From assembly GCA_903813345.2 (NCBI GenBank), contig CAIIXF020000012.1, positions 17,555,520 to 17,619,519 of the forward strand: 64,000 bases of DNA, in the 5' to 3' direction. This DNA comes from Owenia fusiformis (lineage: Eukaryota > Annelida > Polychaeta > Sabellida > Oweniidae). Position numbers and translations under genes: made by a program. Below are positions 48,181-58,994 of the stretch, piece by piece. Within the stretch, counting starts at the first letter, position 1, and each line of letters begins with the position of its first letter. A model generated the notes under the pieces. The model searched no databases and had not been told where the DNA came from. It saw only the letters and a program-made list of their open reading frames with translations.

Positions 48181-51100
48181 TCAAGTTGATGTAACTTTCT
48201 CAACGGGCATGTGTCCTGATTCGCCCATGTATCTGATGCCAACACGTCCATTAGGGCGGATATACATGTGGGTTATGCTGCCATTGTTCAAGGAGATTCT
48301 TAACCACGCTTCAGGGGGAAACTGTAAACCTCTGAAAATAGTTAACAATATTACACACAATGAGGTTTATATGTACATGTAGTGTATTCTTTACCTCTTA
48401 AACACTGTTTCTTTAAGACGATCCAGTGCTACCTTGCTATGTGTTATCTTTTTGTGCAATATTTTAGAATTTTATGGAGCATTTTACAATTTTGTATTTT
48501 TTCTGCAACAGTATTTCCTTACTTTTTACAGTAACATTTTGGGAGGGACACTCAATGATTTCAATGTGGAGAGAGTACTGTAATGTGATGTTATACCGGT
48601 TAAAGTATACAGTGTATAGTCATACCTGCACACAAAGTATCTGATGACATTAGCGTGACACACCAGAATTTCATAGCTGTCTTCTAATTGATCAGCATCA
48701 GCTCTGTGGAAGTATTTCCTAAATGCTGCTTCAATGCGGGATCCATCCTGGAAAAACTGCTAAAACAGTAAGAATGAATAGGTATAAAAACTTAATATCA
48801 TTTTAAAGCTGAAATTCTAATTAAATTTCACATTAAAACATGTTTAATTCCACATGATAAACATATGCAATTTGCACAATCAACAGACTTGGACATACGC
48901 ATTCTTCAAAGCTTGAAAACATCCCCACCCAGAAAAAAGAACATGTTTGAAATAAAAAATGACTTGCAACAATGCAAATTTAAAACACATTCCATTGATC
49001 TCCACAGGATTTTTTCTCAAGTGGGTGCAAAATTCTCATTTTCACAACTCAGACCAAAATTGGTCAAAATATGCCAATTTTTCCTGATTTTTCTCATTTT
49101 CATGTGGGTGCAAATGGATTCTCAGGTGGGTGCAAACCTATTATCAAAATCTCAGGTGGGTCCTGCAGCCACTTGCTTTAATGCTAGGGGAATCACATCA
49201 CAGCATTCACTTTTAACAGAAGATTTACATAACAGGTAATAAATATCATACCTGATGTTCAGGTCTCCAATGGCCAACAGGTGGCTCTGGCGGTATTGGT
49301 GCTCCTTCACGTAGAAAATCACAATAGTCACGGGGCACATCTTCTGGTAAATGTTTGGTTATAATATCAGCAGTTTCTTTGGCCCGAGTCATGGTAGATG
49401 ATATCAGTTTTGTCCAAGGCTGTTTCATCAGGCTTAACCTTAAACCAGTAAAATCAGCCTGTTCTTTCCCAAGAGCAGTTAATTTTCTTTCAAAATCTGT
49501 AATTCCTTCTAGATTATACTGACCATGCCTGTAATAAAATAATCATAATCATTATATAGTTCTTTGATGCCCTAAAACTGTTCTGATCTTAACATACAGT
49601 AACATACAATTACTATACATTCTGACCTGTAACAATGATTAAGTTTTGTGTGGGCCTAAAGAGGATTGGCTCCCAGGGACGCCAATCGATATTCTGTTCC
49701 ATATATAGGTATCACGTAGTCATGTTATGAATACAAAATTCAATCAAGAATATCGGCCATTCTCCTTGCAGCCGTAGAAATATACAGGCCCAAATAGCAA
49801 TATCACATCAGGTTGGAGATTAAAGAATATTGAGTTGGAACCCTGGCTTCCAATCCTCCTTGGTGTGTGCCTGTGCTGGTAATGGGGACTATTCTGTATG
49901 TACAGTGAAACCTGTGTATATGTACATAGAACACTCTCCTACTGGCCAATATATTGTTCATTTCAGACAGGTGTTCCTTACAGTTTTGAAATATACATGT
50001 ATAGACAGGAGTTCTTAGAGAGAGGTGTTTATACGAAACTTAAGATGATAATATTATGAAGACCATGTGGGGAACAAATCATGTTTACCTTAAAATAATA
50101 AAAGGTGCGATTCTCAAGAAGCTGTTATAATTTCTCATGCTGACTTACCTAAGTGTGAATATATCAAAAGTTTCAAAAGGAAATTAATAGAAAAAGAACA
50201 AAAGAATAACTTCTTAAAATAGATGGAGAATAGAGACATTCCATGCAGAATGAAATGTATCTGTACACCTATCTAATCTCAACACATCAACATCTCAACA
50301 ACTACCCATCTGAACACTTTGGCCAGTCACAGTGGTGTTCTGATTGTGCATGTTTTAGTGAAATACAGGATATCAGTATTGGTATTTGTATTAGGTGCTC
50401 AAATCTATGTTTATTAAAGTTACAAGAAATTCTATAAGGTCTTTAATTGTCATCTAATTAAGATGTAGAAAGTTGGCTGAAAGTTTATTTTCACTTTGGT
50501 ATAAATATTTTGACTGTCAAACTGACATTATATTTGTACTAAACTTGATGAGACTCTTCAAAACTTACATCTTTTCAAATAGATTCGAGTCTTGAATAAA
50601 CACTTAGGAAGCTATTTTAATCAACATTTAGAGTACAAGTGGAGGTCGATTATATGACCAGTTCTACATTTTGAAAAAAGGTGAACCTTATTCAAAAACA
50701 ATGTCCTTATTGATATTATCTAAATTCTATATACAAAACTTCTTACCTTATAAGGAAAAGATGCCTCGTAGCTGTTGGTTTATTTTTGGCCAATCTTTTC
50801 TCATAATCAATTTCATCTTCATTATTTTTCTTTGGTCTGGTCTTAGATTCTGGGTCTCTTCTACAAACAGAAATGGAAAGACAAGGTCAAGGCATTAACA
50901 TGCAAAATGTCACAACCTGCCATTTGTTACATATACTGAATGCCAAACACCAACCACCAGATGCAGACTGCCATCTATAAAAAAGTTGGAGACTGTCACA
51001 ATATAACATGAAACTGTCAATTTTTGATTAATTTACATGTAATTTTAGGTCTAACTTTAATCATTGTAGCAACAGGAGAAATAAAAGAATGCCTGATCTG

Positions 51101-52047
51101 CCAAAATATTTGATTCATTGGACAATATTTAATTGTACAAATTCAAACCAATGCATGTATATCATTGATTGAGTAATGTTTAATTGTATAAATTCAAGCC
51201 AATGCGTGTATATCGTTGAACAGGTAATGTTTAATTGTACAAATTCAAGCCAATGCATGTATATCATTGATTGAGTAATGTTTAATTGTATAAATTCAAG
51301 CCAATGCATGTACATGTATATCATTGATTGAGTAATGTTTAATTGTATAAATTCAAGCCAATGCGTGTATATCGTTGATTAGGTAATGTTTAATTGTACA
51401 TATTCAAACCAATGCATGTATATCATTGATTGAGTAATGTTTAATTGTATAAATTCAAGCCAATGCGTGTATATCATTGATTGAGTAATGTTTAATTGTA
51501 TAAATTCAAGCCAATGCATGTATATCATTGATTGAGTAATGTTTAATTGTATAAATTCAAGCCAATGCGTGTATATCGTTGATTGGGTAATGTTTAATTG
51601 TACAAATTCAAGCCAATGCATGTATATCACTGATTGAGTGATGTTTAATTGTATAAATTCAAGCCAATGCGTGTATATCGTTGAACAGGTAATGTTTAAT
51701 TGTATAAATTCAAACCAATGCATGTATATCACTGATTGAGTGATGTTTAATTGTATAAATTCAAGCCAATGCGTATATATCATTGATTGAGTAATGTTTA
51801 ATTGTATAAATTCATGCCAATGCATGTATATCATAGACACTTACTTGTCCCAATTGTGATCCCATTTGACACTTGGCTCAGAATTAGTTGTCCATGATGC
51901 TGTGACTTGGAATGGATACTTTGGAGCATCAGGTCCATCTTTAGTGGAATAAACCCAAGCAACTGCAACAGCTACTCCTCCAACTATAGCACCACTGACT
52001 ATACTGGCAGCATCAAACAATGGCTTTCCCTTGTGAATCCAACGCAT
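48181..52047 (-). CDS. PGAM5: PGAM5, mitochondrial Ser/Thr/His protein phosphatase (5 exons)
   Basis: Exons on the minus strand: 51845-52047, 50747-50860, 49528-49252, 48759-48626, 48331-48181. All junctions have GT donors and AG acceptors and the phases fit, giving 879 bases or 292 residues, close to the 289 of human PGAM5. Residues about 12-33 form the single transmembrane segment that targets the mitochondrial membrane. WDHNWD (62-67) is the WDxNWD multimerisation motif that activates the enzyme. The catalytic signature RHG is at 106-108, with His107 the phospho-acceptor; SSTMTR (149-154), REGAPI and VCHANVIR (His233) complete the histidine-phosphatase active site. The C-terminal GLQFPPEAW...SLNNGSI block is the family's. 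The family dephosphorylates mitochondrial substrates and acts in mitophagy, fission and cell-death signalling. I chose the ATG at 52047 because it opens directly into the membrane segment. Intron 1 holds a 51-bp tandem array and an 'aaggcatt' repeat. No key residue is missing, so the gene looks functional. Confidence 0.96.
48865..49200. repeat. intronic repeat-like DNA with 'caggtgggtgcaaa' blocks
   Basis: Within PGAM5 intron 3, 'caagtgggtgcaaaattctc', 'catgtgggtgcaaatggatt', 'caggtgggtgcaaacct' and 'caggtgggtcctgcag' form a loose series. The plus-strand open frame of 124 codons across it is antisense to the intron and has no recognisable domain. It is probably a decayed transposon. Confidence 0.45.
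50889..51010 (+). repeat. dispersed repeat family 'aaggcatt', copy 3
   Basis: Lies in PGAM5 intron 1. 'aaggcattaacatgcaaaat', 'aacctgccatttgtta' and 'aaaaaagttggagact' align with copies 1 and 2. Its left end is 28 bases from the exon 2 acceptor edge at 50861, the same distance as copy 1 from the RASL10-like acceptor. Confidence 0.78.
51112..51835 (-). repeat. 51-bp tandem array in PGAM5 intron 1, ~14 units
   Basis: Units contain 'ccaatgcatgtatatcattg', 'attgagtaatgtttaattgt' and 'ataaattcaag' (51 bases). Two variants, 'gcatgtatatcattgattga' and 'gcgtgtatatcgttga', alternate over much of the array, suggesting expansion by double units of 102 bases. The period is a multiple of three, so on the gene strand a 17-residue repeat ([17 protein letters not shown]) stays open for up to 153 codons. 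The unspliced frame from exon 1 hits TAA at the donor, so it is not a PGAM5 extension. Confidence 0.95.
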
Positions 52048-53086
52048 TACTGTAAGTTAACTTTGGCGTTAGTTGAGGTAGATTTGTTGGACCTTTTCAC
52101 TCTTGTTGTGCTGTAATACGCAAGTAACATATATAATGTTATTTCTATATGATTTCAAAACGTCCACCATCAACTCAGTAGCTTCTTATTTCATATCAAG
52201 ATAAAGAAAGGTGTACGGAATATGCCTACATCAATTATAAAACATAGTCTCGCTACAAGTCTCTGTGCCCCCCCCCCCTCCGTCTACTTGACTGCAGTGG
52301 TGAATAATTGATAAGTCGTATTTGGCATTTTTTCTTGAATTTCAACATTAAATGTCCCAAACTCTCCTAAACTGCAGGAGAGTATACACTGTAAATAATA
52401 TTTACCAAAATGAGTGTCTCCTAGGCTTTATACCAGCCAGCTGATACCAGTGTATGCATACATGTAATGCATTTGTCACGAGTCTGAACTCACATTTCAC
52501 TAAAATGAAGTAAGGGCAATCTCTGTCAGGTTTGTTTATTGTGATTAGCTTTTAATAGTAGGTGCTCAGAAGCAAATAATTTATGAGTGCGATGTGTGCC
52601 ATGTTTTTTATCGTGTTTTCGTTTCGTTCCATAGAGTTTGTGTTTCAACTTCCGCAAAAATGGCAGAACGATGACAGAATAAATAGGTAAAATCACTTCA
52701 AAATTTTCAAGGATTTTTGCCTTGCTTTATTTGTGAATTTTATTCAGGTAAGAATTTCAAGGACACATGTAGGCAAATCCATTTTTAGGAGCACTCTCTT
52801 TAATTTGAAAACCCACCATTTATCACTTACTGTTCGCACTCTAAACATCCTCAACTAGCCGGTGAAAATACGAACAAACGAATATGGTAAGCAAGAGACA
52901 TAATTATTTTTGTTATCTCTAAACCTCTGAGGCTTTCCCTCCTCTTTTGTTGAAGATAATTGATTGGTGAAGAAGCAATTGTTTCCTAATTGGTAAAATT
53001 TTATTGACTAACATTGTGTCATGTCCCCCTTCATATTTTTGTATTTTCAAAAAATCTGCGTAACTTTTGAAAAATATCACAAGGCC
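52048..53086. other. 5' flank of PGAM5
   Basis: Should contain the PGAM5 promoter and 5'UTR, but no core promoter element is clear. A poly-C run lies at about 52268-52280. No divergent gene was recognised. Confidence 0.4.
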
Positions 53087-53971
53087 AGGGTGCATGTTCA
53101 GAATTTTTCTGCATTCCTCAATTGAGTCACATATTATTTTTCAAACAGGAATCACTCCACGCATTGTCTACATCTTCCAGTTTTGCACAAAGAGTGCACT
53201 TATGTGCCTCGAAAAGACTGATGAGAAGATTTGTTTTGTGAAATCATGGGCTTTCAATATATCCTAGATGTGAGTAGAAATAATCTTGATTTACGTCATT
53301 AAAAATTCAGTCAAACTGATGTCATATTTGGAATCTACATGTAAAATAACATCTAGAAATGTGGTTTTGAAAAGAGTTTATCAACTTGAAAAATTAATTT
53401 TCTTTGAAAATGTGACTTCTAGGTCGGGGAGATTCCCCATAGACCCCATGTTGAAAATCCACAAAAAGTGAAATATCTTTTCTTGTGTTGGGCAGATAAT
53501 ATTTCCTTTTACTGGACATATTTTAATTTGTATGTTTATCACATATATAAGGGTAATATGAAAAGTGAACCACTAAAACTGATGAATATTCAGATTCAAG
53601 GGAATTTTGTAATACCCTGCGTTGTTATTTTCCCTGAATCTATACACCCAAATCAGCCACCTGGTGGCGAAACTGGTAACCACCTACTCGCATCTGAGTA
53701 ATTGAATGCCCATGGTAAAATGTATGAAAAATGAGAAAATTCAGTGAAAAAATATTCTGAATTTTTTCACTGGATTTTCTTGTTTTTTTATACATTTTAT
53801 CAAAACATTCTTCTTTCCATTCTTTTCTAGTTACATTTGTGCACTCGTTGTGCTAAGGTGAGAGATGTTGACATTGTGGGGAAGGAGTGCTTCAAATTTG
53901 AAAAATAATACAATGTATGTGACCCTATTGAGGGTTGTAGCAATACTGTATTCCGAACATGCACCCTGACC
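53087..53971. mobile_element. foldback MITE, second copy, split by an insertion
   Basis: The left arm (about 53087-53245) and right arm (about 53715-53971) match the intact 425-bp element at 25128-25552: 'ctgcattcctcaattgagtc', 'gcacaaagagtgcacttatg', and at the right 'catgcaccctgacc'. The centre is interrupted by about 475 bases of unrelated DNA, described separately. Confidence 0.85.
53248..53714. mobile_element. element nested in the foldback MITE
   Basis: The insert begins about 'catgggctttcaat' and ends 'attgaatgcccatg', a 14-base inverted pair with one mismatch. Host sequence 'gtgaaat' on the left and 'gtaaaat' on the right corresponds to a single 'gtaaaat' in the intact copy, suggesting a target duplication of about 7-8 bases, as in hAT-like elements. 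The interior has no recognisable transposase. Confidence 0.65.
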
Positions 53972-53994
53972 ATAGGACTCAACATAATTCATTA

Positions 53995-54191
53995 AGGTTC
54001 AGCTGGAAAGTAACATTTTGATAAAAAATTGCTAATACCTGTAAGTATGAAGGCACGTGTATATTTCCTTGCTTTTTTCAGGAAAGTATCATAACAGTCG
54101 TTTACCAGAAAATAACATGCGCAAGTACTGTAGGCTGAGTAGACTCTAGCAATTTTTTACCAAAATGTTAGGCTATTTTCCAGCTGAACCT
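53995..54191. mobile_element. 197-bp MITE with ~42-bp inverted ends
   Basis: The left end 'aggttcagctggaaa' then 'taacattttgataaaaaatt' pairs with the right end 'aattttttaccaaaatgtta' then 'ttttccagctgaacct', with a small gap. No coding content. No clear target duplication was noted. Confidence 0.85.
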
Positions 54192-55310
54192 AGCCTAATT
54201 GGCATTTTTCGACCTCCAATGTCATAAAATGTTAGTCTTATGTTTCAACGTAGCTTATACGTACGTATGATCTAATCTTTTATCCAATGTATGCACCATT
54301 TACTGCAGAATTCAATGAATTAGTAGTGAAATTTAGAAGAATGTTTCAATGTGCCGGGAAACTCTGCCAGATTACGCATGTGCATTACTGGTATCCCTCC
54401 ACTATTGATTTGCCGATAACCGCTGTGTAATGGTAATAAAGGACCTTATACACCCTCCATTGGGATCTCCCCATGGGAAAAAATAATTCATCTGATTTTT
54501 CAAAATGAGTATTCTGCTTCAATTATTACATTTATATTCACAGTCACACTAGTATCTTGTTGACCTATATTCAGCACTGTATTGATGTATAGGCCACTTA
54601 TTAGGGTCATAATTCAATCATGAAGTGTAGAGGCATAGATTCCAAACCAGGAAGTATTTTTGTGTCTGTCAAAATCCATTTACATCCTACGCATCCCTGC
54701 ATCTTATCCAAATATGTTACTACATAATGAAATATAATAGCTGAGACTAATATTAGTCTCAGATAATAGTATAATCTTTGGTTTTACAAACTTGTATGAT
54801 ATTTGAAAGTGTAAAAGTTGTTTTTGGAGCATTTTTATATAGCCCTTTTGTAGGGAAAAAAATGATGAAAAAATGTACAATCTTTTAATTTTAAATGACC
54901 TGAATCGATTGCAAACTTCATATTTGCACATTTGAAGAGATAAACCATTTGTGTCGTATTGTGAAATTATTAAGTTTGCAATCGATTCAGGTCATAGTGT
55001 ATTTTTGGTATTTCTGTGATAATCAATGGAAACCAATGGCCTCTATTGGGATCTGCTGATATCCTCATGTTAAGTCAATGGTGCACAGCCCCATGTAAGT
55101 CAATACAACCTTACTGAACGAAATGATCCCTATCTCAGCTTATGTGTGTCCGAGCACTTTAATATTTTCCAAAGTATTATATGACATTTTATTCTTCATG
55201 TTACACCTACGAATGATTCATTTTGACCATGGGGATATTTGCCGATAATTGCACCTTGTCCTTTAGAATTTATTAAGGCACGGCCACGGATAGTGGGAAG
55301 TCCTCCATCT
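54192..55310. other. intergenic with a perfect 22-bp inverted repeat
   Basis: No gene recognised. Contains the inverted pair at 54896-54917 and 54973-54994 ('tgacctgaatcgattgcaaa' ...), loop 55 bases, described in the findings. Confidence 0.5.
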
Positions 55311-55317
55311 AGGAGGT

Positions 55318-55620
55318 GCAGGGGCGGATCTGGGAACCAACAGGGGGGGGGGGGCCCAAACTTGTGGTCTGAGAAAAAAAACCAAAAGTTGGCCCAAATT
55401 TTGAAATTTTGAGGCCCATTTTCTTCAAAATTTGGCCTAAAATTAACAAATAAGGCCTTATAAGGCCAATTTATGACCAAAAAGGCCTACTTTTTGGGGC
55501 CTTAAAGCCTTTTTTTGGCTCAAAATTTTTTTGGGCACAATTTTTTTTTTCTGGGCCCACCCAAGGGGGGGGGGGGGCGGGCCCCTGGGCCCCCCCCCCC
55601 CCCCCATTTCCGCCAGTGAG
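55318..55620. mobile_element. poly-G/poly-C-ended repeat element
   Basis: Begins 'caggggcggatctgggaacc' followed by a G run and ends with long C and G runs and 'catttccgccagtg'. Between them 'ttggcccaaattttga', 'aaggcctta' and similar T/G-rich blocks recur. It looks like a degraded non-autonomous DNA element; the open frames are artefacts. Confidence 0.5.
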
Positions 55621-56953
55621 GTATATACACCAGGTAATGCTACTAAAAATTAAAAAAATATGAAAAAATATGGTCACCTGTCCTCTAGATTCAATTTTTG
55701 AATGAATCGTAGCATAATGTACAGATTATTTGATATCATGCTATTCTTGAAACATTTATACGCAAAAATAACTGGGTCGCTCACCTCTTATGCCTATATG
55801 TGTTCAGTAATCATCAATTCTTGTGAGTAAAATTTCTCCAGGCCATTGAAAGGTCCGCTCAGTAAATTGACAATTGAGAGGTTAAGCTACCGTATAAAAT
55901 CCAGAACGCAACTTAAACGTATCAATCGGCCCTATACAAATACATGTTGAGTTCACACATAAATAGCCGTTCAGCTCTAGTGTTTGTTTAGACTACACCA
56001 TAGCTTGTAATGATTACATAGTATGCCATTGATGAAGTTCAATAGCTGGTTTTCTAATACATATTTTAAACGAGCTCGTTTCGTAAGATTATTGGAGTTA
56101 AATCATGCGTTACATACATCATCTTCTTCAGAAAGAATTATACTTTGCATCGAAATCAAAATTGCAAGGATAGTATTCAACAGACATGAGTATAATGATT
56201 CCCGTTGATAGCAACGTGGAAATTTAAAATCTCCCGTTCTAAACACGCAACTTTGAAGTTGAACGGGTATCTGAAGTAGACTAAAGCGATACAATCCTAT
56301 GTTGATTCAATGTACTTTGCGTTTACGTATACGTTTTGAAAAACCGTATTTGCTTAACCTCTCCAGTTTCTACTGCGCATGTATCATGGGTTGTGAAACA
56401 CTGGACGAAATGGTTTGGTAAATTTCAAGCTATTTGATCGGTCGAAAAAATCACGCGCCTTTGCGTGATTTGCTTTATTCTCGCGAGATAAGGCGCTCCG
56501 TCCCCTTAAATTTTTATTTTGAACAACCATTATGATTTGGTGCATTATCTGACCAATAAAGCAGATTTGGAGGTATGAATATTTTTTTTTATTTTTCTGT
56601 TTAGTGTTTTCTACAGGCCCTATGTGTCTCAGGATATTTGTTTAACGAAAACTAGACAAATAATTTATTTTAAAAATACATATTTTTTATTTTGGATGGA
56701 CATGAGAATTAATAATATAAGTAATATATGGAGGACTTCCCATAACCGTGGGCACGGCCACTGTGTTATCAGGGCATGGCCAGACTACAATTATACAAAC
56801 TACATTTATACAGTTACATTTATACAGTCACATTAATCTACAAAGATATTGTGTTGTAATGGTTGCGATATTATAGATTTCTTTTTAGATCACATGTCAA
56901 TGAAATGCAGAACTTCCCCCATATTTGATTTGTATGACATAATGGTATAGGAA
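55621..56953. other. intergenic, no gene supported
   Basis: AT-rich DNA with short open frames only. The 3' end of the downstream LINE relic may extend into its right edge. Confidence 0.4.
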
Positions 56954-57690
56954 CTAGTTTTCCTCAGTCATGCTAGAAAAGTCCTTATTTGACGTTTGAA
57001 TTTTATCTAATAATATAGTGCGCTCACTTTCGTAGATTTTGCATCTCATAACAAAGTGCAGCTCATCTTCAACACGATCATCTAAACATTTTGTACATAT
57101 GCGTTCATCTACATTTTTATTTTTGTATCTTCCTGCTTCAACCTCTAATGAATGGTCACAGCTGAGTCTCAGCTTTATAAATAGTTTTCTTTTTTCAAAG
57201 TTATTTTCAGTAGTGAGATATTCTTCAAGATGTATATTATTTTTGAATTTTACGTACATGTAGGTTCTCATTTTACTATTGTTACTTGGTTTGCTACCAG
57301 CGCTAAGTTATTTTCATCTTCCACTGGTCATTGCATTTAGTGATAAGTTTTTGTTTAACAGATTTTAAGAATGTATTTTTTAAGGATGAATCAGGAAGTT
57401 TAACATCATTTTTATCAATGGCAATACTTTGCAGTGACTTTGCAATAAAATTGTTCCACAGACTGTATTTTTTGTATTTCACGTTTGAAAGTAATTTGCT
57501 CATTAGAGAAGTCTTTGGCAGCATGCTTATGTGCGTCCAGTATTTAATTGCACTCAAATGAATATGATATGACATTGGTACTAAGCCAGTCTCACTCAAT
57601 ATCGCAAAGTTACTGCAGTTGTGTTTGACATCAAGAATCCATCTGCAGCACTTTATTTGTATATTTTCAATTTTCTTCTTAAAATCAAAC
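56954..57690 (-). pseudogene. decayed LINE reverse transcriptase, 3' portion
   Basis: On the minus strand, frames at 57303-57690 and 56954-57300 encode the region after the reverse transcriptase core and the C-terminal Cys/His cluster (CTKC...DELHFVMRC), aligning with the tail of the LINE at 32182-33513. A one-base frameshift near 57303 separates the two frames. The ORF continues without a stop to 57690, where a DNA transposon interrupts it. Confidence 0.88.
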
Positions 57691-58540
57691 GGAATGTTAT
57701 AAAAACCCTTCGACCTTCGACCTCCACCTTCGACCTAAAGGGTGTCCAAAAAGAAAATATTATAGAAGCTATTTTTGCCGATCTCAGACCACGCAAGAGT
57801 CATATTTTCTTTCGAAACTATATAATATTTCCATACAAGGATTTCCATATAAGTCATATAATTGTCACATACCAGATGGTTGCAAATTCGCTCCAAATAC
57901 AACCAAATTTCAAAATTTTCCTGGGTGAGAACCCCCAGATCCCCCGAATGATTGTTTTTTAATTCACTCAGCTCTTGTTCCTGTGGTGGCGGCGTAATAC
58001 TTAGAAAAACAGCGCTACTCCCATGACTGTATGGGGACGTGCCGCTAAAGTGGGTCACTTTTTCACCGGAAAATCCCTAGATGTGGGTCCCATTTTGAAG
58101 AAAAAACATTAGATATGAGTCCCATTTTGATATAAAATCCCTAGAACTGGGTCTACTCTTTGAAAAATCCTAAAACTAGAGCTCGAATCAAATTTAATTT
58201 ACCGTCATACTTAGTAATTGGTTAAACAGACACATTTTAATTGATACAGATGGAATGCCTTCTCCTTGCAGCCGTAGAAATATTATATACATGATCGATC
58301 AACATTCCCGCATCGATTGGAGACTATAAAGATTATCATTCTCTTGTTTACTGTAGAGACACCACGACTTCCAGTGTATTTTCATGCAGGTAAGCTTTTA
58401 CAAATTGCAGGGGCGTAGGAAGGTGTAAATTCAACACTACGCCAAAAATCCCGCCAAAAATATGAAACAATTGTGTCAATATTCTATATCAAAACGCCTA
58501 TTTTATGCTCGTAAAATGTCATTTTATGAAAACAGAGATT

Positions 58541-58658
58541 TTAAGCTTGCAATGTTTTTCACAACCTAAATGTGAACGGAAATACTTAAGCGATGCATTT
58601 GTATGGGCGATTGGTCATACGTATAGGTTGGTGTTTCGATTTTATATGCAAGCTTTAA
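58541..58658 (+). mobile_element. ~115-bp TTAAGCTTGCA-ended repeat, copy 2
   Basis: Ends 'ttaagcttgcaa' and 'tgcaagctttaa', centre 'gatgcatttgtatgggcgat' as in copy 1 at 23299-23409. Confidence 0.8.
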
Positions 58659-58876
58659 ATCCCTGATACCTTTTTAATGTGCTTTAAAATGTTCGAATGA
58701 TTTTCATCATTTAAAATCACCTTGGAAAGCCTATCTTTTAAATCTCGACACAAATCATTCTCACTTTGCTAATGTCTCGAACGATTGAGACGACCAATTT
58801 CCAAAACAATAAGAGATTTTTTAATAATTTTCGAATAATTGAATTTAGATATATAGTATTGTCTGATTCCATCATT

Positions 58877-58994
58877 TTAAGCTTGCAATGTTTTTCACAA
58901 CCTAAATGTGAACGAAAATACTTAAGCGATGCATTTGTATGGGCGATTGGTCATCAGTATAGGTTGGTGTTTCGATTTTATATGCAAGCTTTAA
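58877..58994 (+). mobile_element. ~115-bp TTAAGCTTGCA-ended repeat, copy 3
   Basis: Arose with the 336-bp duplication; almost identical to copy 2. Confidence 0.8.

Noticed and set aside
48865-49239. 124-codon plus-strand open frame
   Set aside because: It lies antisense in PGAM5 intron 3 over repeat-like 'gtgggtgcaaa' blocks and ends across the exon 3 flank. No domain.
51379-51840. 153-codon frame of 17-residue repeats
   Set aside because: Entirely within PGAM5 intron 1 and removed by splicing; no start context or domain.
57621-57962. 113-codon plus-strand frame
   Set aside because: It crosses the left end of the 2.77-kb transposon and antisense LINE sequence, so it cannot be an ancestral gene.
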